Positions 46,241 through 60,487 of a stretch of DNA of 64,000 nucleotides are shown in pieces. The position numbers and the translations under genes were made by a program. The stretch is from contig OZ020268.1 of the NCBI GenBank assembly GCA_963971225.1, forward strand, positions 48,472,404 to 48,536,403, given 5' to 3'. Numbering within the stretch: the stretch's first letter is position 1; every line of letters starts with the position of its first letter. The stretch is from Melieria omissa (Eukaryota > Arthropoda > Insecta > Diptera > Ulidiidae). The notes below the pieces were generated by a model. The model saw only the letters and a program-made list of their open reading frames with translations, ran no database searches and was not told the origin of the DNA.

Positions 46241-49200
46241 CATACACTACCATCTCACTCCACTTCCACTCACCACTGGCCCATTAAGAGAGCCGAAAAA
46301 ATTTAGAAAAAAACTTATATTTCTAGAAAGCGAACTGAAGCACAAAGTGCGCAGCCATTTCTACAAATGTTTGGTCATATCAATGCGCTTCGTCAGGCAA
46401 ACACAAACAACAACTACATTGGTTATTATTGTGTTTTTCTATTTTGGTTACTGCTGACTGTTGTTGGGCTTGTTTAATTTCTGGCCACTCAATTTTGAGT
46501 GAAATTAGACAACAAATTGCCGAATAAAATCAACAGCACGAATTGTTCAACTGCATGCAATTTCCATTTTGATTTCAAATTCAATTTGGCTGGCGTTGTT
46601 TCTTTCGCCCTCACGGACTGACAGCACGACTTTTTGCCTTTTTGATTTTTTTGCTGTTGTTGTTTATATTATTTAGAAATATAAATAACAACATAAATGC
46701 GAAATGAGTTGGCAAAAGACCCTTAAAAATCCTCAAAAAATTGCATTAATTGCAAGAGAGTAGACAGTACAGTAGAGGGGAGTGCGCGTGTGAGAGAGGT
46801 GGGGAGGAAAATTTTAATGAAAATTGTGTACAAAGCTGAAAGCTGCACACAATAACTAAGAGACGTTGTGTCGTCATGACAAACGTGATGAAAATCTTTG
46901 ATATGATTTGCGGCTACTTGTCGCTGTTCGCTGCTTTACAACGTATTCGCTTTTTTCTTCTTCTTCGTTTTCTTCTACTTGCCATTGCTGCAATTGTTGT
47001 TGTTGTTGTTATTTTGTTGCTGTTTTCTATAAGACAATTTTTTGCGGCACTTTCACTTGCAGCAACAAAGCTAATAATATTGAAATATATATGTATATAG
47101 ATCTATGTATGTATGTATATTTATTTATTAGAAAAAGTTTGCAAGTACAGAGAGCAGAGACAAAGTGCACAATAACTGCTGACAGCACGAAAAGCATAAA
47201 AACGTGGAAGCAATAAATGGTTGCTTGGGCCAACTATCGATCTAATAACATTTTTCTATATTTTTCAAGCTGAAATGTGTTTGCTTTGAATGCAATGTAA
47301 TGTTGATGATTTTGTAAGAAACACTTTATGCCTCGAAACCGTTTTTAAGACCTGAGCTGTGACTTGATAGATATCTAATGATTAAAAATCACTAAAGAAA
47401 TCATTTAAGGAAACATTATATTTTTAGGACGACTTTTTTACATTTTTTTAAATATTTGGTGTCCAGTATCACTTTAAAGTGAAATAGTTTTTAGTAAAAA
47501 TGCGTAACCTAAACTATTCCAAAATATTATTAAAACTTTCAAACAATTTTGAATTGTCTGAAAGGACTAAACCAAAAACAACAACAACAGCAAATAGTCT
47601 TTTCGTGCAACTGTTATGAGCTTTCGAAACAACATTCCGTTCAGCTTCGGCATCATATAACCGCTCCTTGAAATCGCATAACACACACAACTGATATGTT
47701 ATGTACATACTTACATGGGTCCCTTTGTATGCGACTACAAATAGCGCCAAGTGTGCGGTAAGTGCGCATACTTACAGCCAAGCATAACCGTTGTCGCTGC
47801 AACATTCGCGCAAACTTGACAACGCATCTTTGCCCAACTTGCTTGAATGCCTCGGCCGCGACGCCCCTCAAACTTTTCCACATATGTTTGCGCATTCCTC
47901 CAATGTCCAATTGCCATCAGTTGCCGGTCGCTCTCTTCATTTCGCTCTCGCTCTTTCGCCTTCTCCTCAACTTAAGCGCTCACAAGTTTTCCGCGCGGGC
48001 CCTCAACAAGTTTTCTTCGCTCGGCCACCGCTGGCAGCACTTTGCCAACGCTTTATTATTCAAATGAATTTTTGCTCCACACTAACGCGTAGCTTTATTT
48101 CATATTTCCCCTCCCTCCCCTCTCGACCCCCACACAAACATGTTATCTGTGCTATCTTGGCGCACTCATTGCCTTCAACACGCTACCTTACAATCCATCG
48201 GATGCGTTCAGTTGCACTGGAAAAAAACCCCTTTCGAAATTGCTGCGCGTTCTAGTGAAATTTTTCGCTTTTTCAAGGAAACCCAATGCTGCTGTAAAGC
48301 ACATTTCGGGGAAAATTCGCAACTAAACGCATTTTGCACGCAACCAACAGCTTCCACGATTCGTGCGTAAACCTATTTGCCATTCATATTTTTTCACGTG
48401 TACACTACTGAGTGTCGCTTTCGCACGTACTGCTTGGGCGCTGATATTTTTCAAAAAAACATTCAAATCATATTCATTTCTCGGGCACGCTTTTCCTCTT
48501 GCACTGGCGGAAAACGCTTCGGCGCAGGTCGTGCCGTTGCGTCGTTGGGTCTTGTTGTAAGTGGATTTTTTTTATTACCCTCCAGCTGAGCCCGCGTGCA
48601 GGCGGGCAAGTCGAGTGTGGACGAGGGGAGTGTGCTGAATGTTAGTGTTTTGTTTGTAGCTGCGCCGTAATGTATTCATCGTTACTTGTTTGGATTGAAT
48701 AATCTAATTGATTTCATTACAATATGTGTATGTGTTTGTGTGCGTTTGTGTGAAAACGCGCCAGCAGATATCGGATATTACGACGATTGCAAAATAATAA
48801 CAGATAATAGCCAACAGTGGAATAGCAGCCAACAGTAGAATAACAGACAAGTGCTGCCTGGCTGAATGCCGTGGCGCGCAAACATGAACGTGAACTTTTG
48901 CGTAGAACAAACAGAAAATTACGAAATACTTAGTGGCGGTTAGCCCAAAATGGGCCAATGGGGCAATAAATATTACAATGCCTACTTGGTTATGGTTACG
49001 TATAAATATTTTTGTGTTACGACTATTTCCAATGCGGCAGAATGGCAAGCAACGCTTCAGGGCCAAATTGTGTTCGCAACGAAGTACGGATTGAGAGAGA
49101 AGCGGCAAAGTAGCAAACGTCACAGCGATTCACACTAATGTGACTTACTTAACTATTTAGTAGCTTATCAAGTAGATAACTCAAGAAGTTATTGAAAAAT

Positions 49201-50969
49201 AGCAAAAAATCTTTGCAATGTTTAGTTGGTTTGTTTAGTGAGTAATTTGTCAGTGTGTTGAGTTGCCAACTTCACTTGAAGCTGTGAAGAATAGGCAGGT
49301 AGAAGGAAATTTGGAGCGCAGCTGTGTTTAATGAGTAGTTAGTGGTTCTGTTCAGTGTTAATTGAAAGAAGCAAAAAAGTGTGTTTCATTATTCTGTGCG
49401 CATAATTTGTGCCACTTTACTAAACTGATAGGAATTTTTGTTCTTCATTGAGTTGAGCAACTTTTTTTTTAACTTTAATGATTCACATAACAGCTACAAA
49501 TTCAATAAATTGCTAATTTTTGTATTATTGTTCCATTGGAAAACATTAACCCATAACGCGCCACCTTCAGAGCAACACAATTCCTAATTGAATCATTGAT
49601 AAGTATCATAGAACGAATTAGAATGGAACGCAGATAACCTGCTGTGTTGTATAAATCGAATAGTTACCCATTCGCCCTCCGCCCCTTTGGCCGCATTTGC
49701 AATTTCAGCACAAGTGTCTCCTAACGCCAACGAGCCATTTATCCACGGCGCAAGTCTTCTAGCGACCTCCCCAGGCAAAAAATAATCAACACCATTCAGC
49801 GTAGGCACACAGCGACCGAGCTCATTCGGTGCTCCCCCTCAGCAACCCCAACACCGTTCGCCCTTTACAAGTTTTACATTTCAACGCAAAGCATTAGAAA
49901 TAAATATCAACGTACAACAATTTGAATTCATTTATCAAAATGCAAACAACATAAGTTATAAACTGACTAGCTGACTGTGCACCTTGCCTCGCATCGCTCG
50001 CGCTGCCCCGCCAAGCATTTCCAACAACTGTCACCTACCCGCCGCCGCCGCCACGCGCACCGCTCCTTTGACGTGCGCAACCCACAAGCACAGCATAAAT
50101 TTAACATTAGCCCCGCGCGCGCACACAAAAAGCATCCACAGTCGCAAAAAAGCAAAAACCAACAACACAAAACCGAGCCAGTACACCGAACCGACTGTCC
50201 TCCCGAGCGGCTCCGTCGCTGCGCTGCCCTACAAGCCATATGGCAACAACAAAACCAACACACAGCCGCACCGTAAAATAAACAAACGAAACACTTTGCG
50301 CGCTCATGTCAAAGCCACACAACCAAGCCGACAACAACACCAGCAGCAACAACAACAATAACGCTTACTAACTACTGTTGGCGCTGCGATGGGCGAAAGG
50401 GCGCAGGGTGGCAGCCAAACTGCTGTTTGCTATACGTTCGTTTGCTATGTTGAGAGGGACAGAGATTGCCAATGCAAGAGAGCCGCAATGAGCGCGCAAG
50501 CACAATTCGAGTAGAACAATGTTTTGTGTTGTTCTTGTTGTTGGATTTTCGTGTGTGCAAAATCAAAATGAAGCCAAATGAAGTGCAGCGACGTGAAGTG
50601 AAGTGTGGTGGAGCAGGGCAGAGTGTGTGTGTGCACGTTCAAGTGTTGTGTAAAAAAAGATGAAGAAGACATCAAACAAATAAATCAAGCAAAGCAAATG
50701 CAATAACAACAACAAAGAGATGAAAACGAAACGTGTATTTATACATTGCACTGGTGCGCTGAATGATGATGGTTTTCTGATGGCAATGTTGTTGTTGGTT
50801 TTGATTAAATTTTATCGAATTTTTACAAAGTACTCGATTACTAAAGTAGTAGTAGAGTGTAGTAGTTTTGTGATTTCGAAATATATGGAAAACATGAGTG
50901 ATATACAAAAATAACGGAAATTAGAAATTGTTACAAAAATTTTACAAACTTATTATTTTTATGTGAATT
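46241..50969. other. Intronic DNA, no gene recognised
   Basis: Mixed composition with GC-richer stretches at 47760-48060, 48360-48640 and 49970-50260. TTG, GTTGTT and CAACAA runs are frequent (46981-47010, 50335-50360). The longest frames (139-154 codons) lack recognisable domains and overlap one another. These stretches could be intronic regulatory DNA. Confidence 0.4.
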
Positions 50970-51911
50970 TTAAGCATGAAGCAAGCTCACTTGACATTTT
51001 TAAAATTTATTAAATACAATCAAATGAGTTTAATTGACTAATTAAAGATTCCAAATAGAAATGGTTACAAAAGTGTTTTTAAAAAATTTGCATTTATAAA
51101 GTTGGACTTGTGGTAAACTTTACTTTAAAACAATTTAAGAAATAATCATCAGTTAAAATTTATGAGTTTACCGACTAAATAAGGCCTCCAAAAAGCACAT
51201 TTTGAACAGTAAAATTTATGAAAAGAATTATAAAATCTTTAATTTAATTTAATTGACTAACTGAGGCCTCAAAGATGAAGTTGACTGTAGTTAAATTCAA
51301 TTTTGAATTAATTTTTTTAATTTAACAAAGAATTTAGTCGACTTTAAGAAGATGTAAAGTCAACTTTGGAGTTAAAAAAAATGGTAAAGACTCTAATCAG
51401 AAGATAAATCGAAAACTAAGATAATTTCAAACATAAAGAAATGGACCTTAAGCAAGCTTGAGTTTTTTAGAATTTATGAAATACAATTTTATGAACTTTT
51501 TTAACTAACTAATTAAAGCTTCCAATAAGAAATGGTTACGAACATGTTTTTAAGAAACTTGTATTATAAAGTTGGAAACAAAATTCACTTTATTACACTT
51601 AAAAAACAAAATGAGCAGCAAATGAGCAACAGCTAAAATGAGCCCCCAAGAAGCACAATTTGAGCATTCGAATTTATGAAAACAATTCTAAGTATAATTA
51701 ACTAACTGAGGCTTCGAAGAAGAAACTTGCTGTAGTTAAATTCAATTTTGAATTAATTTTGAACTTTAAGAATGAATGAGTCAACTTGGGAGCTAAATTC
51801 AGTTTTGAATTAATTTTTTATGTTAACAAAATGGTTATAATAGATCAATTCGACTCTAAACAGAAGTTAAATCTAAAACTAAGAACATTTCAAACATTGC
51901 AAACATAAAGA
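50970..51911. repeat. Tandem duplication of a ~471-bp unit
   Basis: GCAAGCT (50981 and 51452), ATGGTTAC (51061 and 51532) and AAACATAAAG (51429 and 51901) keep a spacing of 471-472 bp. GTAGTTAAATTCAATTTTGA (51286 and 51732) shows a local shift of about 25 bp from indels. The two copies are clearly diverged. Shorter internal duplications (TTAATTGACTAACTGAGGC-like blocks) occur within each. Noncoding. Confidence 0.75.
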
Positions 51912-54529
51912 GGGTTCAAGTTAGTGAAGGAACTTAGTGTCTGATGTGTCAACAAAGCGCGGAAAAGTCTAACCAAAACCTATAGAACACAGCCTATAGT
52001 GTAATACTATCTTTCGTCAGCTTAACAAACATCAAATAAGGAATCTTTTATATGAGCTGTCATTGACCTTAACAATGCTAAAAGTAGGGTTAAGCCTTAA
52101 AACCGACCAGTATGAAGTGCTTTAACTGAGAAATTGTTTGTCTAATATGGCCAGAAAGCATTTAAAACCTCACATTACATTCTGAAATTGCAGATTTAAT
52201 CACTAAACATTGAAATGAAGCATCAACGCATTCACATTCCAGCACCGCCCCTGACACAACGCGTATCAGCTACAAATTTGCAATAACTGCACGTTGTTGC
52301 CAATAACTCATCAAATTCGAATGTCACATTGTCGAAATTCCAGGCAATTCATTAATATTTAACACAAGCGAGTAGAACACGTGCGCCACAGCCCTTCACC
52401 AGCCCCCACCCTCCCACCCCCACACGGTTCACAGGCAAACTTTGCGCCACTGCATGATAATTACTATTTCGTTTCATTGACAATGGCAACTCTCACGCAC
52501 AGCGCAACGCAACACAGCACTCAAGTTGTTGCCACACGTGTTGGCTGAGTAAAAATCGTAAAGATTTTACGTTTTTCCTTGGCTCTTGGCTGTAGGTTGT
52601 TGGCATGAAGCGGCAAAAGTTCGTACGTAGTTGGAGTGTGAGTGGCTTTTGTGCTGCACACACGCGTGTGCTGAAAGCAATGGAAATTCCCCTACGCTAC
52701 AAAACTGCTGTCGCTCCGCCGCTCAGCCAAGGCAGCGTTTTCAATGTCTATTTAGTCTAAGAGACAGACAGACAGAGAGTTTATGCAAAGTAAAGTGGAA
52801 AATAATGCAAATCATTGGCTTGCATCTTTTTGGGTCAGATTGATAAGAACTGGGTGTGGAATCGTGTTTAGCAAAAGTTTTTTAGGTTAGTCAATATTTG
52901 GTGTAGTAAAAATACCATTAAATTGGTAAGTGCTAACGTTTTTTCAAGCTATCATTTCTATGACTTGAGTAAAACACTTAAGAATACTTGGGCACAATAC
53001 TTTGTAACGTTTGTTGTTGTAGTGGGTGCAATTTGAGTTCCAATTACTTGGCCCCCTGCTGCCAATTTTGACTGATAAAAACGCTTCTATATACAATGTT
53101 GTGCGCTGCTAATAGGAATTATTTAAGCAAACAGCAATAACACCGAAAATCATTGCCAATAGGCGCAGCCTTTGAAAGACCAAAAAATGCGCATAGAAGG
53201 AAGCAAATGAATGAGAAGTGCGACGCGTTGTGGCATAAAAAATTAATGCCAAACTTTATGACAAAAATGCGCCAAACTGGGCAACAGTTTGAATGACTTC
53301 ATACTCATTCATACTCACTCACTCATACCTGCATACGCAGTGTTATAAGCCACATACAAATTTACGCACTTACAAGTGTATATATGTAAATATACACACA
53401 CTCTGCATACTTTTAGGTTTTTATTCCTTGTTGTTGTTGTGCTGTTGGCATGCGCGAAAGCCAAAAACATATGTAGCCAAAAGTAAACGAAGTAGCAACA
53501 ACAACATTCGCTACAGTAGAGCAACCGAAAAATGTTGCTGGCCAGTGTGAAAAAATGCTACAAATAAAAAGAGAAATTTTTGCATAGGATTTGTGGCTGA
53601 CATTCAAACGCTTGCACACAGGTGGCAACGACAGGAGTGCGCTGGCGTCGTAACAGTGTCGTTAGCAGCAGCTACAGCCACACTCAGAGCCAGAGCCAGA
53701 GCGGCAGCAAAAGCATCATCAACAACAACACCAACAACAACAAGAGCACTCACGCAGCATTGGGGAGTAAATACATACATAGTTGAAATTTGTACGGCAC
53801 GTGTAATGTCGCCAAACTACGCCGCCCGCCCTCCCGCTGCCGCCTGAACGCGTATGCGTACCGTTAATACGCTAAATTAATAGTAAAGCAAAGCGACGAG
53901 CTGAGCGCAGATAAAAAAATATATAACGGTTGATGGATGCGCTTAGCGAAAAGCGCTCAATTCATTATTAATAGGTTTACTTTGTGGTTGTTGTCGTTCA
54001 CGCTTTATGAAGTAAATGTAAATTTGTTGTTAATATTTGTTTGTATATGAAAGCGTAGTAGTTGGCCGCTGTTGAATTATGATAAATGAGTAATTTGACA
54101 TTTTCAAAATTGTTAACATTCTGTGGGCGTCAATTATAATGTTGTTGGTGTTTGTTTAAAAATTTAACTTTCCCTATTTTGCGTAGCACTGAATGGCCAC
54201 AAGTCAAATTCGACACTCACATTAGGCGTTAACAAGTGACGCTGTGGCCTTTGTCTTTACGCGCCAAACGTCAGCTGTCATCCATTGCTGTATGTAGCAT
54301 TTTATCACTTCGTACGCTCAATGCCGCACGCGCGCACTTTTTCGTAGCATTTATTTCTAATTGTGCGCGCACAGTGATTGCGGCTGTGTGTGTGTGTGTT
54401 TTCATAGTGTTGGCGTTTTTTGTCCGAAAGTTGGCTAATTAGTGTTAGACAGCAATACATGTTTTTCTCAGAGTTTTTACTTCCTCCAAGAAGTGAGTGA
54501 GTGATCTCAATGTGACCCATTGACCCATT
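51912..54529. other. Intronic DNA, nothing recognised
   Basis: AT-moderate sequence with a GC-richer stretch at 53620-53860 and small GT/CA runs. No supported gene or repeat family. Confidence 0.45.
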
Positions 54530-56215
54530 TATGGGTTCTGTAATATCTCATCGTGCAAACCAGTTAAATGACGCTTCTTCTCTATTTTTATTCTTCTCAT
54601 TACAGCAAATAGTTTGCAATTCTTTTTATACTTGGCAAGACATTTTCTACTTGCTGAAGTCTACTTTTCATAATTTCTACCCATTTTCTCCACTCATTTA
54701 GCTACTGTTCCTCTTCAATGTTCATATTTTGTCCACTTGCTTTCATGCTATTTTTGCTTTATGGCGCTTTTCTCTTACTCCTGGGTTCCTCACCTAACCT
54801 ATTCGTTACTTCTTACTCCATCTTAACTTCTTTTTGCTCTTTGTTTTTCTCCTTCTGATGAGCTGAAAAGGATTTTATTTCTGGACACCGAACTGTGGAA
54901 CAGCTTTTCTCTTACTCCCCTTCGGGGCTAGTCCGGGAAGTGTAGGGGACCCTCCTGGACGTTTTTTAACCATTCTTCCAACAGTAAACTTGCAAATTAT
55001 CAAAATCTTTTTATCTTCTTCTTTGTTTATTCTTTCACCACCTCTTCCCTCCTCCTCTTCACGTATCTAATTATATTCTACCTCTTCCTTTAAAACGATA
55101 CACATCCCACATCTTCTTTTCGCGTCTTATCTTTAACCTTTTCCTGTAAGACGATACACATCTCACATCTTATTCTTTTCCCTCTGAACCTACTAAACAT
55201 GCATCTAATTATCTTCAAACTCTTCTCTCTTCTTTCCCCATCTTATCTTCAACCTGTTCCTATAAAACTACACACATCCCACATCTTCTTCTTTTCCTTC
55301 TTCAACTTTTATTTCGAGTGATCATTGTCTCTTCCTTTGCTTTTTAATATATCTTCTATCTTTCTTTATCTATCTATATCTATCTCTGAAGGCCAAATAA
55401 GTGAAATGGATACTGATCTATCGATCCCAACTCTAATGCCATACTTTCTTCTCCTTCTGCTCTTATGTTCCCCCTATTTCTATTTCCCAGTAGTGACACT
55501 GCTGCCCGAGTATCGGACAATCCTTTCCCCTGTCACTTTCGTGGTCTCAGCTGTTCGTATCGCCCTCTGTATACTTTTTCTACATTTATGTTATTCATTC
55601 TTTAACCATTATTGACTCTTCCAGCGACTCCACACCATCTCCAACAAAAAAATCCCCGTTTTTATTGCTCCGGTCCCAACAGACGCAAAATTACTCAACT
55701 AATTTTTACAAACATTTCAAATTCTTTTCAACCCAGTGTACCATTCATTTTCACAGTTGCTTTTCAATTTACTTCTAATATTTTTAGAAATAATATTTAC
55801 AGTGTTTCTGGTATTCGTATAACATTGCTTTGTCTTCTATCTATCTCTGCTTCTATCTCTAATTTTTTTGTAATACTATGTCTTACATATGTATTCATTT
55901 TTCTCTCTCAATTTGTATTCCATTCCTTGTTACTTCTACCGCTTCTAGTGCTTCTTCTTCTCTAATATTTCTTTTTATGCACTTTTCCTCGCTTATTTAT
56001 TGTATAATTTCTCTTCTTTCATAATTTGCTCGCCCATTTCCGCACCCAAATACCAATATTCGCATATCAGCTACTCACACAAACAAACAAACAAGCAAAC
56101 CAACAAAAAATCCCCCAACGTTGTCTTTTGTCATTGTGCTAGTTTTTCCCCATTTTTTGTTGATTTGTTTTTTTCTCGTTTTTTTCTCATTTTCTTCAAC
56201 GCGAAAAAGAATTAG
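54530..56215. repeat. Pyrimidine-rich domain with degenerate repeats
   Basis: About 1.7 kb in which the + strand is dominated by T and C (CTTCTTC, CCTCTTCC). ACACATC(C/T)CACATCTT recurs at about 55101, 55157 and 55272 with similar flanks (CTTATCTT-AACC-TTCCT), indicating a decayed tandem repeat of about 60 bp. The + strand frames (up to 117 codons) are Leu/Phe/Ser-rich by-products. Confidence 0.5.
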
Positions 56216-58109
56216 GACACTTTGTTGATGGGCTGCAGTTGTTGTGATTTTTTTAGTTCAAGGCTCACAATTCTGCGATTCTGAGCAAATACACAACATT
56301 ACTTGTGCGCTACATTGATGTCGGTTAGGCGCTTTGTTGGCGTGGCGATAGTGAAAGGTGGCGTTGTAGGTGGGTGGGTGCATAGTTTACTATGCGAAAA
56401 GGTGTTAGCCAACTTCATATCAACGACTGATTGGAGCCCGTGAAGGCCGCAATTGGCGTTGGAGCATTTGCCGAAGACATTAGTTATGCATTATTATGCA
56501 GTAACAACTGAATTTCCGAACCGTATTTGTTGTTATTCAAGTTATTTGTTTTCTTTGCGCACTTGGTTCAAATTATTTTGCGTTGTTACACTGCCAGCTT
56601 CGAGTCCAGTGCGCTGTCGCCCGCATGCGCTGCCCACTTCCGCACTACTGCGGTGCTAGATGCACACACATACATACATATGTAGCATGTATACGTATTA
56701 TATGTTGTGTACGTATGTAATTTCGCGTACGCACTAACGCAAACGCGCCTCGACAACGTTGCGGTTGTGGTGTAAAATTAGCGATAATGAGCAATAAACC
56801 ATAAACTAGTGGCAGCGCGGCGCGGTAAGTCGACAAGACGCACACACACAAACATACACATAGCCACGCACAAAGCCACAGACACGGTGTAATCCAGCCA
56901 AGCCAACCATGCAACCCACCAGCGGCTGCCAACGCCAAGTAGTCGGCTCATGTGCGGTTTGGCATATGCCAAAAAAAAACTTCACCACACATACATACAA
57001 ACATACATACTCGTACATACATACATATGTATAACACACCACCCATTGCCGCTATGTCATTACGTGTGCAACGCTGCTTCTACTTCTGCTGACTGCTTAC
57101 TCGCCTCTGAACCCTCCCTCTCCCCCTTCATCTCTCTCCCAGCAAACTGTTTTTGCTGTAAGCTTTTCGCTTGCTGTGGGTGCCTTTTGTGCCATGGCGC
57201 AAACGTGACATACGTTTGATGAGTGAAAATTTGTTTTGTCTTATTTTGGCCGCCGTCGCACTTGGCGCTACTTCATCGACATACACATAAAACGGAAAAC
57301 ACCAGCAACGGCAACAACATCAACAGCAACAACAACAACTGCAATGCGCACACACTCTCGACTCGACTGAATCAGACCAGCCACGACTACAACCGTGTGG
57401 AGCATTTTGTATTTTTATTACATATCACTTTGTGCCAACGTCTCTGTCCATCCATCCATCCAGCCATCTATCTGTCTGTGCGTCTGTCCATCTTGTACGT
57501 CTTGCATGGATATTCATTAATGTTTATGTGAGATTTTATACTTTCGCTTTTGTTTTTAGTTTTTGATTCCAATGCGTTTTGTTTGTGGTTTCATGACTGC
57601 AGTCATGTTGTTGTGTTGCTTTCTGACGTTTGATGCGTTAATAGCATTTGACGACATACTCCCTTGACTGGGCACTTGACTGAATTTTCCTATTGCTTAT
57701 TTGGAGATTAAGTTCAAGTGTAAAAGCGGCCAAGAAAACTTTGTTCATAGCGGACAAGTCTGTACGTCGTTGGTGACTTCTATGAAGGCGCTACACGATT
57801 GGCAGATGATAGCAAATGAGTATACTGAAAATATATTCTATTTAGAATTAGCTGTAAGAGTTCTCTTGAAACATTAACCTTTAAGTGATCTGGAGATATA
57901 AGATGCATTCGACTCTGGATTATTTGGGAATCATTCAATAAATTTCATCGTCCTTTGTTTCATGTATCTAAACATGTCCAACGTTCTTTAAGGCACTTTA
58001 AATGTGAATGGATTTTTTTAATCTAATGAAGCCACTATTTCTCAATAACCTGCGGACCTAAGGCAACACTAAAGTTAACAATTCAACATACAGAAATGCA
58101 CTCATACAC
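56216..58109. other. Intronic DNA, nothing firmly recognised
   Basis: Contains ACATACATACATAC runs (about 56662-56680 and 56985-57030), a TCCATCCATCCATCCA run (about 57446-57461) and GC-moderate sequence. No gene. Confidence 0.45.
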
Positions 58110-58560
58110 GCTACAACTTCAGTTGGGAATCGGCTTTTCTTAATCGCCTCTTTTTAACTCAACTCTAATGTCCATAACCCATAACAACCCATTACTGGGT
58201 TACTTCCTGCAGCAAAAGCTCTCTACTTTACTTCTGTAATTGGTAACACCAAGAGATGATAGGGCTCCCTCAACTTGGTCCTTCCACCGGAGGCACGATC
58301 TCCTTCAGTGGCGCACACAGGATTTCATTTTGGGGAGTTTTGCGTACAACTTTTGAGCCCAATACCATTTCAAACCATATTTTGTACCAGCATTTTCTGT
58401 ATTTGGAGGGTATTTGAACTTAACCCCCTCCCCCTGTGTGCGCCACTGGTCTTCTTCTACGCCATTGACCTTCAACTTCACCGAAGCTTCATTGTTAGTA
58501 CAGGAGACATGGCCCAGCCATCCGCTGCATGTTAATTCGCTTTGATTCGCTGTACTAAGT
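58110..58560. repeat. Dispersed repeat copy, interrupted by a MITE
   Basis: 58190-58315 resembles 4950-5030 (CAGCAAAAGCTCTCT, then a CTCCCTCAACTTGGTCCTTCCACCGG-type block), marking a second copy of the same interspersed family. The element at 58316-58448 sits inside it, and the text resumes with CTTCTTCTACGCCATTGACC. Confidence 0.4.
58316..58448. mobile_element. hAT-type MITE, 133 bp, perfect 16-bp TIRs
   Basis: CAGTGGCGCACACAGG at 58316-58331 and its exact reverse complement CCTGTGTGCGCCACTG at 58433-58448 form the ends. The flanks ATCTCCTT (58308-58315) and GTCTTCTT (58449-58456) agree at 6 of 8 positions, consistent with a decayed 8-bp hAT target duplication. CAG...CTG ends also fit hAT. 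At 133 bp it has no room for a transposase and would have moved in trans. Confidence 0.8.
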
Positions 58561-60487
58561 CCATGTCTTTGCTTCTGCCATGTCTTTGGCTTCTCGTCTC
58601 CTCGATATTTATTCATATTCAACTTTTCACTTTTCATCGATCATCAAATGCAAAAGTGTAGCGCCTTTGCCGGCCTCTTCACATGCCATCAATTTCTCAG
58701 CTGCTCCGCTTTGTTGTTGTTATTATTATTATTTTTATTTTTTTTAATGTTGAAATGCTTTTACTTGTGTTTGCATTATGCATTTGGTCTGGTTGATCGT
58801 TTGGTTTGGTTTGGTTTGGTTCGGTTCGGTTCCGTTTTCTAGCCGCTTTATTTGCTTTGCTCAACTATTTTTGAGCATGTTTTGGTTTTTTGTGTTTTTG
58901 TTAGTAAAAATTTGCTGTTGTTTTTGGAGCACAAAAGCAGCGGCAGCTTGAACAGCATAATGAGCTTAATTATTTTTTTCGCTTGCTCGCGCTATTCGTA
59001 CGTTCATTTGTTCGTCTCACTCGCCGGGGGTGACCCAAATTCCATGCCCTCTCATACATTTCGTCATTTTCTAATTGAGCTGCGGCGCATACTTTATAGA
59101 TTTTTTTAATGAATGAACATTCATTGCTTTGGCGTCGTTTGGCAAAACCAACAAGACGGTGCGGCACTCTCCGCCTTGCGCCTACCGCCGCCACCTGCGC
59201 ACAATGCGCGCAACACGCCTGACTGACAGACAGTCAGCCTGAGTGTTGCGGTAATGGTGCGCGCACTTTTCCCTTCGCTTCCTTTATTGCTGCCACTGGC
59301 CGCATCTGCATAGCGCCGCAGCCCGACAGCTCATTGGCGTGCGGCTCTACCGCGCCGCTGCGATTATGCAACATTGTGCATGGCAATGTTGCAACATAAT
59401 TCGCCTTATCCGCCATCGCTGCCAACTGCAGCATCCAAACCAACGACAATGACGCGCCAGTAAGGCCAGCAGGCAGTTGGCGCGCGCGCTCGCGCCTTTC
59501 TAGCGTAATTTTCAACGCGTTTTCATGTCGCTGCAGTAAAAGCATTTAAGTTGTTGCTTCCTCCTTGTTGCCAACCGTACAAAAGCATTTCTTTACAAAT
59601 ACTAGTTTTTTGCATTATTACAATATGATTTCCGGTTGTATTAGCTGCATTATTATTTGGCTAATTTCTCTTTTTTTCTCTCTCTCTGCTTATTACTTTG
59701 ACTCGCACACTTTTCAATTGCCGCATAGCTTATTAAAGTTATACGGAAATGGTTTAAATTGGGTTAGACAATAGATTTTTGATGTCTTAATCTTAGGTGA
59801 GATTTAAAAATAACTATTGAACACTTGTTGTGGTCTTCTAAAATTTAAACAATTTCAATTAAATTCAATGAAAATTTATTTTGATGTGACAAGTACTGGT
59901 TTAGTGAGTGGTGGGTGGGTGGACTCATTGTTAGCCCCCTTTACGGGTAAAAACTATCCTTTTCAAGTTTATTTTTACATTTTTTATCTTAATTCTTAAA
60001 GTGTTTGATAAATTTGACCAGATTGTCGAAGATTATATTGACAAAAAATCCTGGCGCCTTAAGAAGCTCATGAGTGCTCATTTGTGTTGAAAAGTAGGAA
60101 GCTATTTGTTATACGATCCAGCGTGCAGAGGTATTCTTCTATTAATGGGAAGAGTGTGGTTGGTGCTAGAAATAGGCAAAGGTTAGGAAACGTTGCTTGA
60201 TTAAACAGTTTATGAAACCTTCACTTGAATCCATCACTGCGGCAATTTTCCTTAAGTAGAACCTGTCTGTGGTGCTGAATGTTATTTTCTTGGTTCGAAA
60301 TAAGCGTCTAAACTTTGGAAATACAACCACCGGGCATAGCAGACAAATCAGACAAATTTAGCACATTGAAGATTCGGCAATTCTGCAGGTCCATTCAGAC
60401 CCAAATCCACTGCATAAAGTGCTTGAAAGTGTTGATACCGCCCACTTGATTCCTTAGATATCAATCAATCTGCCCCAAATTTCGACG
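58561..60487. other. Intronic DNA, nothing firmly recognised
   Basis: A (GGTTT)n to (GGTTC)n run lies at about 58800-58832 and a GC-richer stretch at 59150-59520. No supported gene. Confidence 0.45.
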
